Source of the DNA: Flammeovirgaceae bacterium UBA4465
GTDB taxonomy: Bacteria > Bacteroidota > Bacteroidia > Cytophagales > Cyclobacteriaceae
Length of the DNA: 64,000 nucleotides
Direction: 5' to 3'
Assembly (NCBI GenBank): GCA_905182375.1
Contig: CAJJBF010000001.1
Coordinates: forward strand, 262,501 to 326,500
A model generated the notes under the pieces. The model was given only the letters and a program-made list of their open reading frames with translations. It did no database searches and was not told the DNA's origin. The stretch's first letter is position 1, and each line of letters begins with the position of its first letter. Positions 9,175 to 18,152 of this stretch are shown here, piece by piece. The position numbers and the translations under genes are program-made.

Positions 9175-10500
9175 ATGGCAATCATTGGATCAACAGAATA
9201 TTTTAAAGAAATCGGGGATATAAAATTCGAAGGCAAGGAATCCAAAAATCCTTTGGCGTATAAATATTACCGCCCTGATGAAATGGTCCTAGGAAAAAAA
9301 ATGAATGAACATCTTAAATTTGCGGTTGCATACTGGCATTCATTTGGCAATACAGGAAACGATCCTTTTGGTGTCGGCACCAAGGTTTTTCCCTGGAATA
9401 ATCAGAGTGATCCCATTCAACGGGCAAAAGATAAAATGGATGCGGCATTTGAGTTTATTTCTAAATTAGGCCTTGAATATTTTTGCTTCCATGATTTTGA
9501 CTTAATTGATGAAGGGAATACCTTATCGGCTTCAGAGCATCACTTGCAATCCATTACAGCATACGGACAGCAGAAACTTAAAGGGACTCCAATAAAAGTG
9601 CTCTGGGGAACGGCCAATCTGTTCAGTCATCCCAGATATATGAATGGGGCAGCTACCAATCCTGATTTCAAAGTGGTCGCATATGCCAGTGCTCAGGTAA
9701 AAAATGCCATCGATACGACTATAGCCCTGGAGGGTGAGCACTATGTTTTTTGGGGCGGAAGAGAAGGCTATGTCAGCCTTCTTAATACAAAAATGAAAAA
9801 AGAAATTGAACACTTGGCCCAATTTCTACACAATGCCAAAGATTATGCACGGAGTCAAGGTTTTAAAGGACATTTTTTTATTGAGCCTAAGCCTGCTGAA
9901 CCCAGTAAACATCAATATGATTATGACGCCGCAACGGTCATCGGATTTCTAAATCAATATGGATTAGCTGATGATTTTAAAATAAATATTGAAGTCAATC
10001 ATGCCACGCTGGCTGGACATACCTTTCAACATGAACTCCAAGTAGCCGCTGACGCAAATATGCTGGGAAGTATAGATGCCAATAGAGGTGATTATCAAAA
10101 TGGTTGGGATACCGATCAATTTCCAACGAACCTCGGGGAAGTCGTAGAAGCGATGTTGGTGATTGTTCAAAATGGGGGCATTCAAGGGGGTGGAGTGAAT
10201 TTTGATGCCAAAACACGTAGAAATTCTACGGATTTAGCAGATCTGTTTTATGCGCACATTGGAGGAATAGATACTTTTGCCCGTGCTTTATTGATTACAG
10301 AAAAAGTGATGACGCATACGGATTTTAAAAAAATTGTGGATCAACGGTATTCAAGCTTTGATGCTGGGAAGGGGAAGGCCTTTAAGGAAGGGATTTTAGA
10401 TCTATCAGCTTTACATCAAATTGCACATACCCATGGTGAATTAAACCCCACAAGTGGCAAACAAGAGCTACTGGAAAACATCATCAATGATTGCATCTAA
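9175..10500 (+). CDS. xylA: Xylose isomerase
   Basis: This 441-residue protein has the length of class II xylose isomerases and converts D-xylose to D-xylulose. The active-site region FCFHDFDLIDEG supplies the catalytic His near residue 105. WGGREGYVSLLNT, the metal-binding FIEPKPAEPSKHQYD, EVNHATLAGHTFQHEL and SIDANRGDYQNGWDTDQFP follow in canonical order. These carry the Glu, His and Asp ligands of the two divalent metals, so the enzyme looks intact. It is the last gene of the symporter-xylB-xylA operon and converges with the PAP2-type gene 32 bp further on. Confidence 0.97.
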   Translation: MAIIGSTEYFKEIGDIKFEGKESKNPLAYKYYRPDEMVLGKKMNEHLKFAVAYWHSFGNTGNDPFGVGTKVFPWNNQSDPIQRAKDKMDAAFEFISKLGLEYFCFHDFDLIDEGNTLSASEHHLQSITAYGQQKLKGTPIKVLWGTANLFSHPRYMNGAATNPDFKVVAYASAQVKNAIDTTIALEGEHYVFWGGREGYVSLLNTKMKKEIEHLAQFLHNAKDYARSQGFKGHFFIEPKPAEPSKHQYDYDAATVIGFLNQYGLADDFKINIEVNHATLAGHTFQHELQVAADANMLGSIDANRGDYQNGWDTDQFPTNLGEVVEAMLVIVQNGGIQGGGVNFDAKTRRNSTDLADLFYAHIGGIDTFARALLITEKVMTHTDFKKIVDQRYSSFDAGKGKAFKEGILDLSALHQIAHTHGELNPTSGKQELLENIINDCI

Positions 10501-10532
10501 ACGGGACGTTTCAAAAAGATAGGTGTAAAATA

Positions 10533-11855
10533 TTATTTCCTAGTTTTCAAAGTATTATTGATATAGTTGCCTACAGCCTGCCCTTGATCTAAGCCATTAT
10601 CTATCGCCATCCTGTAGTGTATCCCTCCATACAGTCTCGATAGCGCAGCCTCTTCTGAGGCCTGAAGAAAAGAGTCAAAGGATCTACTCGGCAAACCATA
10701 CTCCATCTCACTGGTATCCTCAAAAGGAAAGTCTCTGCCCAACAACTCAGTTAAGGTAAGGGCGGCAGCTCTTGAGATTACGCTATGTCCACTGGTATAC
10801 TCAGGGAAAGGAGGTGTTTGAAGTAAGGGCACCCAAGCCTCATCAATATACTGATTGATTAAAGTTTCAGGTCTTACCACCACTGATCTCCATTTTTCAT
10901 CCCAGCAGCTGATAAATGCGTCAAATAAAGAGATCGCTACTCGGGCATGGGCATGTACTGTCTCGGCATAGGTACTACCTGCCCGCATCGTTGCAATCGC
11001 AGAGATCTCCATCCAATGGCCTCCTGGCGTAATTTTTTTGGTTGCAAACATAGCATGCCCTCTGTGATGTGAAACATAGGGGTTACAATCCCAAAATTTA
11101 GCTATATCTTCACCTTGATTCTCAATTTGGCCCCCAATCTGGTAAACCTCCATCAATTCCTTATAAAAAGGACTATTTTCATCCATACTAAAGGCAAGTG
11201 GTGGCTTAGGAATAAATTGCTGGGCAGAGTCCAGTACCATGAGTCTTATTTTATTCCAATGGGGCTCAATTCCTTCCATATAATCAGGTGGTGTTGGTTT
11301 CCAATACTCCGGTTGTGCTCTTATCGTATACTTGGCATCTGTCCTTGTTTGTTTGTAATGATCACGATCCGCCCATTTAAGTATATGAACTGCTACCTGA
11401 TCGCCGTAGCTCATAGAGCTATTTAGTACCCTTTTAGATAAGCCATCTGCTTGCAAGGCTTGGTACGTTTGATCTTGAAATGCCTGCATTTTATCCTCAG
11501 AAAAAATCAATTCGGTGCCCACCGTCAAAAAAGCATGCAATGCGGCTAAATATACGTTTACCTGAGGATTGTCATTTTTGGGTATGGCCATAAAGTCAGT
11601 CAACTGCCCGGACAGAGAAATGAACTTGTCAGGGAAGGCCTGAGCCATGATTTCATAAGCAGCAATATTGGGATAAGCATATACACGAGAAGCTACCGGA
11701 GGAGAAAAAATATCGTGAACAATGACCTCGGTCAATTGCTTCATCGCAGCATTATAGAGTGCCGGGTCCTTTAATTTTTCTTGGTAAGCATTATTCTCAA
11801 CACAGGCCGATGCTACAGTTAGCATTAAATAAAAATATATCGTTTTTGTACGCAC
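10533..11855 (-). CDS. Vanadium-dependent haloperoxidase / PAP2-family lipoprotein
   Basis: This 440-residue protein starts with a lipoprotein signal (lipobox VASAC, Cys near residue 18), so it is probably anchored in the outer membrane or periplasm. The C-terminal part holds the acid-phosphatase/vanadium-haloperoxidase motifs: PEYTSGHSVISRAAA (about residues 349-363, the GHS loop) and LYGGIHYRMAIDNG (about 405-418, with the conserved Arg and His). These residues bind phosphate or vanadate. Similar proteins in Bacteroidota are annotated as vanadium-dependent haloperoxidases or PAP2 phosphatases; the sequence does not say which reaction is catalysed. It lies about 200 bp downstream of the GH13 gene on the same strand, so it may belong to the same island. 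Confidence 0.82.
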   Translation of the reverse strand: MRTKTIYFYLMLTVASACVENNAYQEKLKDPALYNAAMKQLTEVIVHDIFSPPVASRVYAYPNIAAYEIMAQAFPDKFISLSGQLTDFMAIPKNDNPQVNVYLAALHAFLTVGTELIFSEDKMQAFQDQTYQALQADGLSKRVLNSSMSYGDQVAVHILKWADRDHYKQTRTDAKYTIRAQPEYWKPTPPDYMEGIEPHWNKIRLMVLDSAQQFIPKPPLAFSMDENSPFYKELMEVYQIGGQIENQGEDIAKFWDCNPYVSHHRGHAMFATKKITPGGHWMEISAIATMRAGSTYAETVHAHARVAISLFDAFISCWDEKWRSVVVRPETLINQYIDEAWVPLLQTPPFPEYTSGHSVISRAAALTLTELLGRDFPFEDTSEMEYGLPSRSFDSFLQASEEAALSRLYGGIHYRMAIDNGLDQGQAVGNYINNTLKTRK

Positions 11856-12062
11856 AATTTTGATTGTTACAGATCTAATTCTGATACAAATTTAATAGAT
11901 TTTTTAGCTATTAAGGTTGAAATTTGAGGGTACAGTCTTTTAAATTTAAAATCTCAACCATTAACATTAAATGTTATAAATTAAATTATTTTGACTATTT
12001 ATTGATTTTGCTGCTACAATTTAAAAATTAATCCCCTTTTCAAAAATATTAAATGGCCCAAA

Positions 12063-14807
12063 CTAGTTTTTTATTAGTTTGTGAATAAATAGTTGATCTC
12101 TACTTTTAACCTGAACTATAAATGTACCTATCGGTAAATGAGCTATATTGACGATGTTGTCTTTAATCAGCCCTTGCTGAATGATCCGCCCGGATAAATT
12201 ATATATGCGATAGGCTGTACCAGCCACTACTCCCCCTGTAAAAATAATCCTATCGGTTGAAGGATTTGGATAAAAGATCAATGATTCCATAGGTTGAGAA
12301 CCTATAGAAGTTAGAAAATTTTCTGACATACGCTCAAAACTATTATCAATAGGTTGATCGGAATAAATTCCATAACTTCCTGGAGCCAAGGTGATGGTTT
12401 CATTTGTGTCATTTACTTCTATTGATTGACCGGTCATGTAATCATACCAAATCCCTGGTTTGGTTAAATAACGAGTGGTTTCTTGGCTTTCTTTAGAGGT
12501 ATTCCCATAAATCACAATATTCATTTGAGGATGATCATATTTTATCCATTTGACATCTCCATCGGACTGCCAACTAAAGTATTCATCATCGAGATAATCC
12601 GTTTTTGTTTTTAAATAAATCATGGCCTGATAGACTAAAAATAGATCCCTGCGATTTGAATTTTCCAAGTATTCCCATCTTGTTGGCTTTACCCCTAAGC
12701 GATCATTGTTAAGCTCAAGATCATATCCAAACTCACCAAATTGCCATATCATTTTTGGACCTGGTATGGCAAAAAATAATACCGTATTTAACATCATTCT
12801 TTTTATTTGCATCTGATGAGATTCTAAAGATCTATTACTAACCTCAAATAAAATACGCTCCTCATCATGACTTTCCATATAAGCCACGACGGCATTTTCA
12901 TTCCACCCTCTGGCTTTATAATAAGTCCATTTAATATCACTGGATATGCCCATGGCCGTATTTAGGAAGTTTTCTCGCATATTCCCCCATAGCATCATTC
13001 CATAATCAGCCAATTCTAATTCTTCTGGGTTTTCTGAAAAATGTTCTAAGATTACATAAGCCTCTGGATCGACTTCCCAGATCACATCGGCGATTCGCTT
13101 TAAGATTGCGACACGATTTGGATCATATTTTCCCCACTCCGTGACATTCCCAAGTGTATTTTTTTGTGTGAGTCCTTTGGATAAATCTAATCTATAACCA
13201 TCAATATTAAATTCTTCAATCCAATAAGAAACTACGCGATCTACATAAGACTGGGTCCACTCACTTTCGTGATTTAAATCATAGCCTACGTTATAATCAT
13301 GTTTAGCCGTGCGATTAAACCAGGGGTTGTCAACCGTTGGTGATCCGTAATCTCCTGTATTGTACAATCTCACCAATGAATTTCTACCGAAATGGTGATT
13401 TAAAACAATATCAAATATGACTGCTATGCCTCTTTGGTGACATGCATCTATTAATTTTTTTAGCTCCTGCTCGGTCCCATAATATTTATCTACTGCCATC
13501 ATGAAGGCAGGATTATAACCCCAACTTAGATTGCCTTCAAACTCCATAATCGGCATCAGTTCCAAAGCATTAATTCCCAAGGAATCTAAATAATCTAATT
13601 TATCAAGGACCGCTTGAAAAGTTCGCTCATCAGTAAAATCTCTTACTAAGAGCTCATAAATAACCAGATCTTCTTTTTGGGGCTTTTGAAAATCCGTGAC
13701 CACCCAATCGTAAGGTACTTGGTCTGTTTGCAATACAGATACCTCAAATTGTGTTTCATTCGCTGGATAAGGGTCAAGGTCGGGATATCTATTTTCACTG
13801 ATGATTTGACCATCATCATATTGCGAAATTATTTTTTCGGAATAGGGATCAGCGATCAATAGTGCTCCGTCTATCAAATATTGAAAACGATACTGCTGGC
13901 CAGGTTCTAAATCGTCAAGGGTTATCCAAAAATAATCATCGCCTTGATACATCTGATAATCCTTATTCAAGGACCAGTCATTAAAATCTCCTAAAACAAA
14001 AGCATTCCCCTTATCCGGTGCGTTCAGCACTAAAGAAACAAGGGTATGATCCTCTGAATAGTTGATACCTAGTTTTAACCCTGCAGGTAAACTTATATTC
14101 TCGGATACAGGATCTACAATATAACTATGGTCAAAAGATATAGAATCATTGACCGTTCTCGCTAAGAGAGAGAGCTCGTGTACTGACTGATCAGCAATGA
14201 CTGTATGTTGTAGTGTATACGCATTGGTGTCCATTTCAAATTGTAGGGCCCCATCTACATAATATGAAATGTGAGCACTTTCAGAAGTGATGAATTCAAT
14301 ATCGATCAAGTCACTTGGCGCATAAAACGCATAAGCCGTTTTAGGTTGAATTACCTCTAACATAAATCCCTCATTGAGATCTATATATATATCACTCCCA
14401 CCATCTCCTTTACCCTCCAGTGCGCTATCAGTACTTCTAAAAACAAATGCCATTTTAATTATTTTTTCAGTGTCAGGCACGCCATAATAATCTCTAATGT
14501 TAGGCGTTATAAGCAACTGATAAAGGTCCCCGTCGACACGTGTTAATTTTGTTTCAGGTATATTTTCACCCCAATTGGTCTTCACATACCTCCAATCAGT
14601 TGGTGAGCTGCTATCCTCTGTAATGACCCCAGTATGTACATATACATCTCCAGAATAACCAGACAATCCCTTCGTTCCTTCGTTTGCATCAAAAATCACT
14701 TCAACTGAATCCTGTGCTACTGGAAAAATTGGTAAGGAAGAAATCACTTGGGCCAAAGTCGCCCCTTTAATCCAAAGAAGAAGAAATAAAATATTAAATA
14801 CTTTCAT
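12063..14807 (-). CDS. Secreted alpha-amylase-family (GH13) enzyme with T9SS sorting domain
   Basis: This 914-residue protein has a signal peptide (residues 1-19, ending ATLAQ), N-terminal beta-sandwich modules including an E-set/CBM48-like region (about 250-340, VLGDFNDWSLNKD), then a GH13 barrel from about residue 378 (LVIYELLVRDFT). The four GH13 regions are visible: DIVLNHHFG (about 466), GYRLDLSKG with the nucleophile Asp (about 541), ILEHFSENP with the acid/base Glu (about 584) and MESHDEERI (about 647). The catalytic triad is complete. The C-terminal ~75 residues (YPNPSTDRIIF to LFIHKLIKN) form a type A T9SS sorting domain, so the enzyme is exported and attached to the cell surface. 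It should act on alpha-glucans such as starch or glycogen; exact specificity is not readable. It lies 78 bp downstream of the CRTAC1 cluster. Confidence 0.92.
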   Translation of the reverse strand: MKVFNILFLLLWIKGATLAQVISSLPIFPVAQDSVEVIFDANEGTKGLSGYSGDVYVHTGVITEDSSSPTDWRYVKTNWGENIPETKLTRVDGDLYQLLITPNIRDYYGVPDTEKIIKMAFVFRSTDSALEGKGDGGSDIYIDLNEGFMLEVIQPKTAYAFYAPSDLIDIEFITSESAHISYYVDGALQFEMDTNAYTLQHTVIADQSVHELSLLARTVNDSISFDHSYIVDPVSENISLPAGLKLGINYSEDHTLVSLVLNAPDKGNAFVLGDFNDWSLNKDYQMYQGDDYFWITLDDLEPGQQYRFQYLIDGALLIADPYSEKIISQYDDGQIISENRYPDLDPYPANETQFEVSVLQTDQVPYDWVVTDFQKPQKEDLVIYELLVRDFTDERTFQAVLDKLDYLDSLGINALELMPIMEFEGNLSWGYNPAFMMAVDKYYGTEQELKKLIDACHQRGIAVIFDIVLNHHFGRNSLVRLYNTGDYGSPTVDNPWFNRTAKHDYNVGYDLNHESEWTQSYVDRVVSYWIEEFNIDGYRLDLSKGLTQKNTLGNVTEWGKYDPNRVAILKRIADVIWEVDPEAYVILEHFSENPEELELADYGMMLWGNMRENFLNTAMGISSDIKWTYYKARGWNENAVVAYMESHDEERILFEVSNRSLESHQMQIKRMMLNTVLFFAIPGPKMIWQFGEFGYDLELNNDRLGVKPTRWEYLENSNRRDLFLVYQAMIYLKTKTDYLDDEYFSWQSDGDVKWIKYDHPQMNIVIYGNTSKESQETTRYLTKPGIWYDYMTGQSIEVNDTNETITLAPGSYGIYSDQPIDNSFERMSENFLTSIGSQPMESLIFYPNPSTDRIIFTGGVVAGTAYRIYNLSGRIIQQGLIKDNIVNIAHLPIGTFIVQVKSRDQLFIHKLIKN

Positions 14808-14885
14808 AAATTTTAAGAATAACTCGCCGTTTCAAAACTACCCTGTTCATTCACCCACTTGTGCAAACTGGGAGATGGGTAATGA

Positions 14886-17800
14886 TCAATAATTAAATAT
14901 TTGTATTGTAGCATCGTTTCTAATCACTATAAATGCCCTCTTTTCAGCAATCATGATGGGTTCTATTTGAACTACTTGCCCTTCTAAATAAAGACTCATT
15001 GCCGTCGAGGAAGCTACTTCCCAACCTTCACTGGTATTTAACAATACCGTTCCATAGTCTTCACTATAACGCCCCTCATCTATCGAGGATCCAAAAAAAT
15101 TGCCTGCGGTAAGCGCATCTACCCTACCATCATCATTAATATCTACCAATAGCATATCTCTGATCATACTTACTTGGGCCTTAAGATCAAATGCCTTGAA
15201 TATAAATTGACCTTCATTATTCTCAAAAATTCCAGATCTCAACTCATTGGCAACTAAAACTTCACTACCATTCAATAGATCTTCACTGAACAGTTGCCTC
15301 AGGGGGGCTTCTGCGAACGTCTTATGATCCAAAAATTTCTTTTTTATCCCCGGAAGTTGTTTGGTCAAATCTTTTTTAGATACAAAAATGGATTCAACAC
15401 CCTTTTTATCGTAAGTTAAAATAGGGTCTTGCTGACCGTTATCATCAAAATCGTTTAGATACATCCTTAAAGGTGCCTCATGCGTAGCTTGTAACTTGGA
15501 ATTTAGTCCCAAATTCCCCACCAATAAATCTAAGTCGCCATCTTGATCATAATCCAGTGCTTTGACTGTTTGCCACCATCCCTGATCCTCAGATATACTC
15601 ACCGGTGAAGCCAGTAACCCCTCATTTGCGAAACAAACTTTTATGGGCTGCCACATGGCAGCAAGGATCAAATCTTTTTCTCCATTGTTATCAATGTCAG
15701 CCCAAAGGGCATCTTTAATCATGCCCCCTTCTAAAAAATGAGCATCTCCTATTTTAGTGACCTCAAACTTTTGGCCTGCATTATTTAATAGCAAATGACT
15801 TTTAGGACTCCTTCCATAATGCCATGGAACCGCTACTCTACCTATAAAAATATCTAAAAATCCATCATTATTTACATCATGAACGGCCACAACAGAGCCC
15901 GTCTCATACAAATTTGGCAACATATCATTCGCCTTCTCAAAAGAACCTTTGCCATCATTTAAATAAATTCTTGACAATTCATTGGGAGAGTTTTTATCAA
16001 ACTCATTTCCCCCAGTAACCACCAAAAGATCGAGGTCACCATCATTTTCTACATCAAAAAAGGCAGCATCTACATCCTCAAATATTTTGTCCTCCTCAAA
16101 TGTTCTTGCCAATTTAAATCCCGACGCGAGCTGCAGATACAAATGAGCAGACTGACCTCTTGCTCCACCCACAAAAAAGTCGTCTTGTCCATCTCCATTG
16201 ACATCTCCAATACAAATCGCAGGGCCTTCTTGACTGTTCATATGTGGAATTAATGGCTCTCTGTTGAATTCAACAAATCTGTTTTCGTGATGTTTATAAT
16301 CTATCCCCAATGAAGCCGTCACGTTTTCAAATATCGTTTCCTTTAAATGAGGCTTTGACTGTTTTTTTGCAGGCTGTTGTTCCGGCATCCATAACTTCAA
16401 AAATTGATTTGCTTGGATGGCCCCTTGCCACTCCACAGACCCATTGGGCCATTCAATCAGTAAAGAATCGATCTCATTGGAAGCTCCTAAACCCATGATG
16501 ATTTCGTTGGTTGTGCTTGACTGAAACCCCCGAACAGAAAACAATTCATACATTTGGATCTGCTCACCCACAAAGGCAGTCACCCGCGTACCCAACACAG
16601 GAGCTCCCTCTGCACCAAAAAAACGAAGTTTGAGGAAATTCGAGCCCTCATGATCTACGCCTTCACGAAGGATTAGATTTTCTAATATATCGGCTTCTTC
16701 ATTCAAATTATTCAATACCAAATCAAGATCTCCATCATTATCTAAATCCGCATAAGCCGCTCCATTGGTGATTTGAGCGCCCGCATTTGACCAACTTTCC
16801 GTTACATTTTCGAAGGTTAAATCTTGATTGTTCGAAAAAAAATAATTTTTTACCTTTCCAAGGGGCATCTCTGAAACGATAGCAGCATCAGATAAATTTG
16901 GATTATTTCGTGCCTTATCACCTGAAATAAAATCGATATAATCTAAGTCATTGGGCCTTCTGGCAATACCGTTTGATATGAAAATATCTTTCCATCCATC
17001 ATTATTGAAATCTGCAAATAATGGGCCCCAACTCCAATCAGTAGCGTGAATGCCTGCAAGCATGGCTACATCAGAAAATTTTCCCCCTCTATTGAGCATC
17101 AAAGTATTTCGACTGTATTGATTCATATAACCAAATTGTAATTTCATACGAAATATCTCATAGGGATCTTCCCCGACAGAACGTTTCCGAACTACCTCAT
17201 CTTCCGGAAGCATATCCAATGTAATGATATCTACCCGACCATCATTGTTATAATCGGCAATGTCATTCCCCATAGAAAAGCGACTGCTATGATGTGCCAT
17301 ATCAGTAAGTCGCTCCGAAAATGTTTTATCTCCATTATTTATATAGAGGTAATCATTTTCGCTAAAATCATTTGAAATATAAAGATCTGTAAATCCATCT
17401 TGATTAAAATCTGAAAGTCCAATACCCAATCCATAGCCTATTTGTGAAGAATAAATACCGGTGGTACTTGTGATATCTTCAAAATAACCTCCAATGTTTT
17501 CAAATATTCGGTCTCCAGACAGCTGATCCACATCAAGCCTCAGATTTGCACGCCCATGACTCTTTTGTGTATGGACCGCATGATTCAATAAATAAAGATC
17601 TAAATCTCCATCTTTATCCATATCAAAAAAAGAAGATTGGGTAGAAAACCCACTAAAATCTAATCCATACTTCACCGAACTTTCGGTAAAAGTCAAATCT
17701 CCATTGTTTAGGTACAACTCATTATGCCCCTCGAGCCCCTCATATCCACTGACTCGGCATACGTAAAGGTCGAGCAGGTTGTCCCCATTAACATCCACTA

Positions 17801-18152
17801 TGTTGATTCCGGTCTTCCATTTACCCAGACTAGCGACTCCTGCACTTTCAGTGATGTCTTCAAATGAAAAAGACCCTTTGTTTAAGTATAACTTATTAGA
17901 TCCCTCATTAGAACTGAAATAAATGTCAAATAAGCCATCATTGTTGATGTCTCCGATAGAAACTCCACCCCCATTATAATAGTAGAGATAATCAATGATA
18001 TTAAAGTCTTCTTGATGCTCAAGTTTATTGACAAACGAAACATGGGACTGTGCCGAGGGCACTTCTAAAAACTTATAATCTCCCTCTTTTTTCTTCATGC
18101 ATGAAGCAAGAAGTACAAGTATTGAACATCCTATAGATGCGATCTGTTTCAA
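14886..18152 (-). CDS. CRTAC1-family (FG-GAP/VCBS + ASPIC/UnbV) lipoprotein, paralogue 1
   Basis: This 1,088-residue lipoprotein (lipobox LLASC, Cys near residue 18) opens with the family signature LYYYNGGGVSIGDINNDGLFD. It carries many FG-GAP/VCBS beta-propeller blades with calcium-binding D-x-[DN]-x-DG loops, for example DMDKDGDLDL and DVNGDGQDDF. An ASPIC/UnbV domain lies at about residues 505-575 (RGFQSSTTNEI, LLIEWPNGS). A second propeller fills the C-terminal half. It is expected on the outer membrane as a large calcium-dependent binding protein; no enzyme motif is seen. Its start overlaps the end of paralogue 2 by 4 bp (ATGA). Together with 18149-21457 and 22010-25306 it forms a tandem set. 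Function unknown. Confidence 0.9.
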   Translation of the reverse strand: MKQIASIGCSILVLLASCMKKKEGDYKFLEVPSAQSHVSFVNKLEHQEDFNIIDYLYYYNGGGVSIGDINNDGLFDIYFSSNEGSNKLYLNKGSFSFEDITESAGVASLGKWKTGINIVDVNGDNLLDLYVCRVSGYEGLEGHNELYLNNGDLTFTESSVKYGLDFSGFSTQSSFFDMDKDGDLDLYLLNHAVHTQKSHGRANLRLDVDQLSGDRIFENIGGYFEDITSTTGIYSSQIGYGLGIGLSDFNQDGFTDLYISNDFSENDYLYINNGDKTFSERLTDMAHHSSRFSMGNDIADYNNDGRVDIITLDMLPEDEVVRKRSVGEDPYEIFRMKLQFGYMNQYSRNTLMLNRGGKFSDVAMLAGIHATDWSWGPLFADFNNDGWKDIFISNGIARRPNDLDYIDFISGDKARNNPNLSDAAIVSEMPLGKVKNYFFSNNQDLTFENVTESWSNAGAQITNGAAYADLDNDGDLDLVLNNLNEEADILENLILREGVDHEGSNFLKLRFFGAEGAPVLGTRVTAFVGEQIQMYELFSVRGFQSSTTNEIIMGLGASNEIDSLLIEWPNGSVEWQGAIQANQFLKLWMPEQQPAKKQSKPHLKETIFENVTASLGIDYKHHENRFVEFNREPLIPHMNSQEGPAICIGDVNGDGQDDFFVGGARGQSAHLYLQLASGFKLARTFEEDKIFEDVDAAFFDVENDGDLDLLVVTGGNEFDKNSPNELSRIYLNDGKGSFEKANDMLPNLYETGSVVAVHDVNNDGFLDIFIGRVAVPWHYGRSPKSHLLLNNAGQKFEVTKIGDAHFLEGGMIKDALWADIDNNGEKDLILAAMWQPIKVCFANEGLLASPVSISEDQGWWQTVKALDYDQDGDLDLLVGNLGLNSKLQATHEAPLRMYLNDFDDNGQQDPILTYDKKGVESIFVSKKDLTKQLPGIKKKFLDHKTFAEAPLRQLFSEDLLNGSEVLVANELRSGIFENNEGQFIFKAFDLKAQVSMIRDMLLVDINDDGRVDALTAGNFFGSSIDEGRYSEDYGTVLLNTSEGWEVASSTAMSLYLEGQVVQIEPIMIAEKRAFIVIRNDATIQIFNY

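Noticed and set aside
10500..10513. AAACG-GGA-CGTTT hairpin after xylA as a terminator
   Set aside because: The 5-bp stem is too short and no T tract follows on the plus strand.
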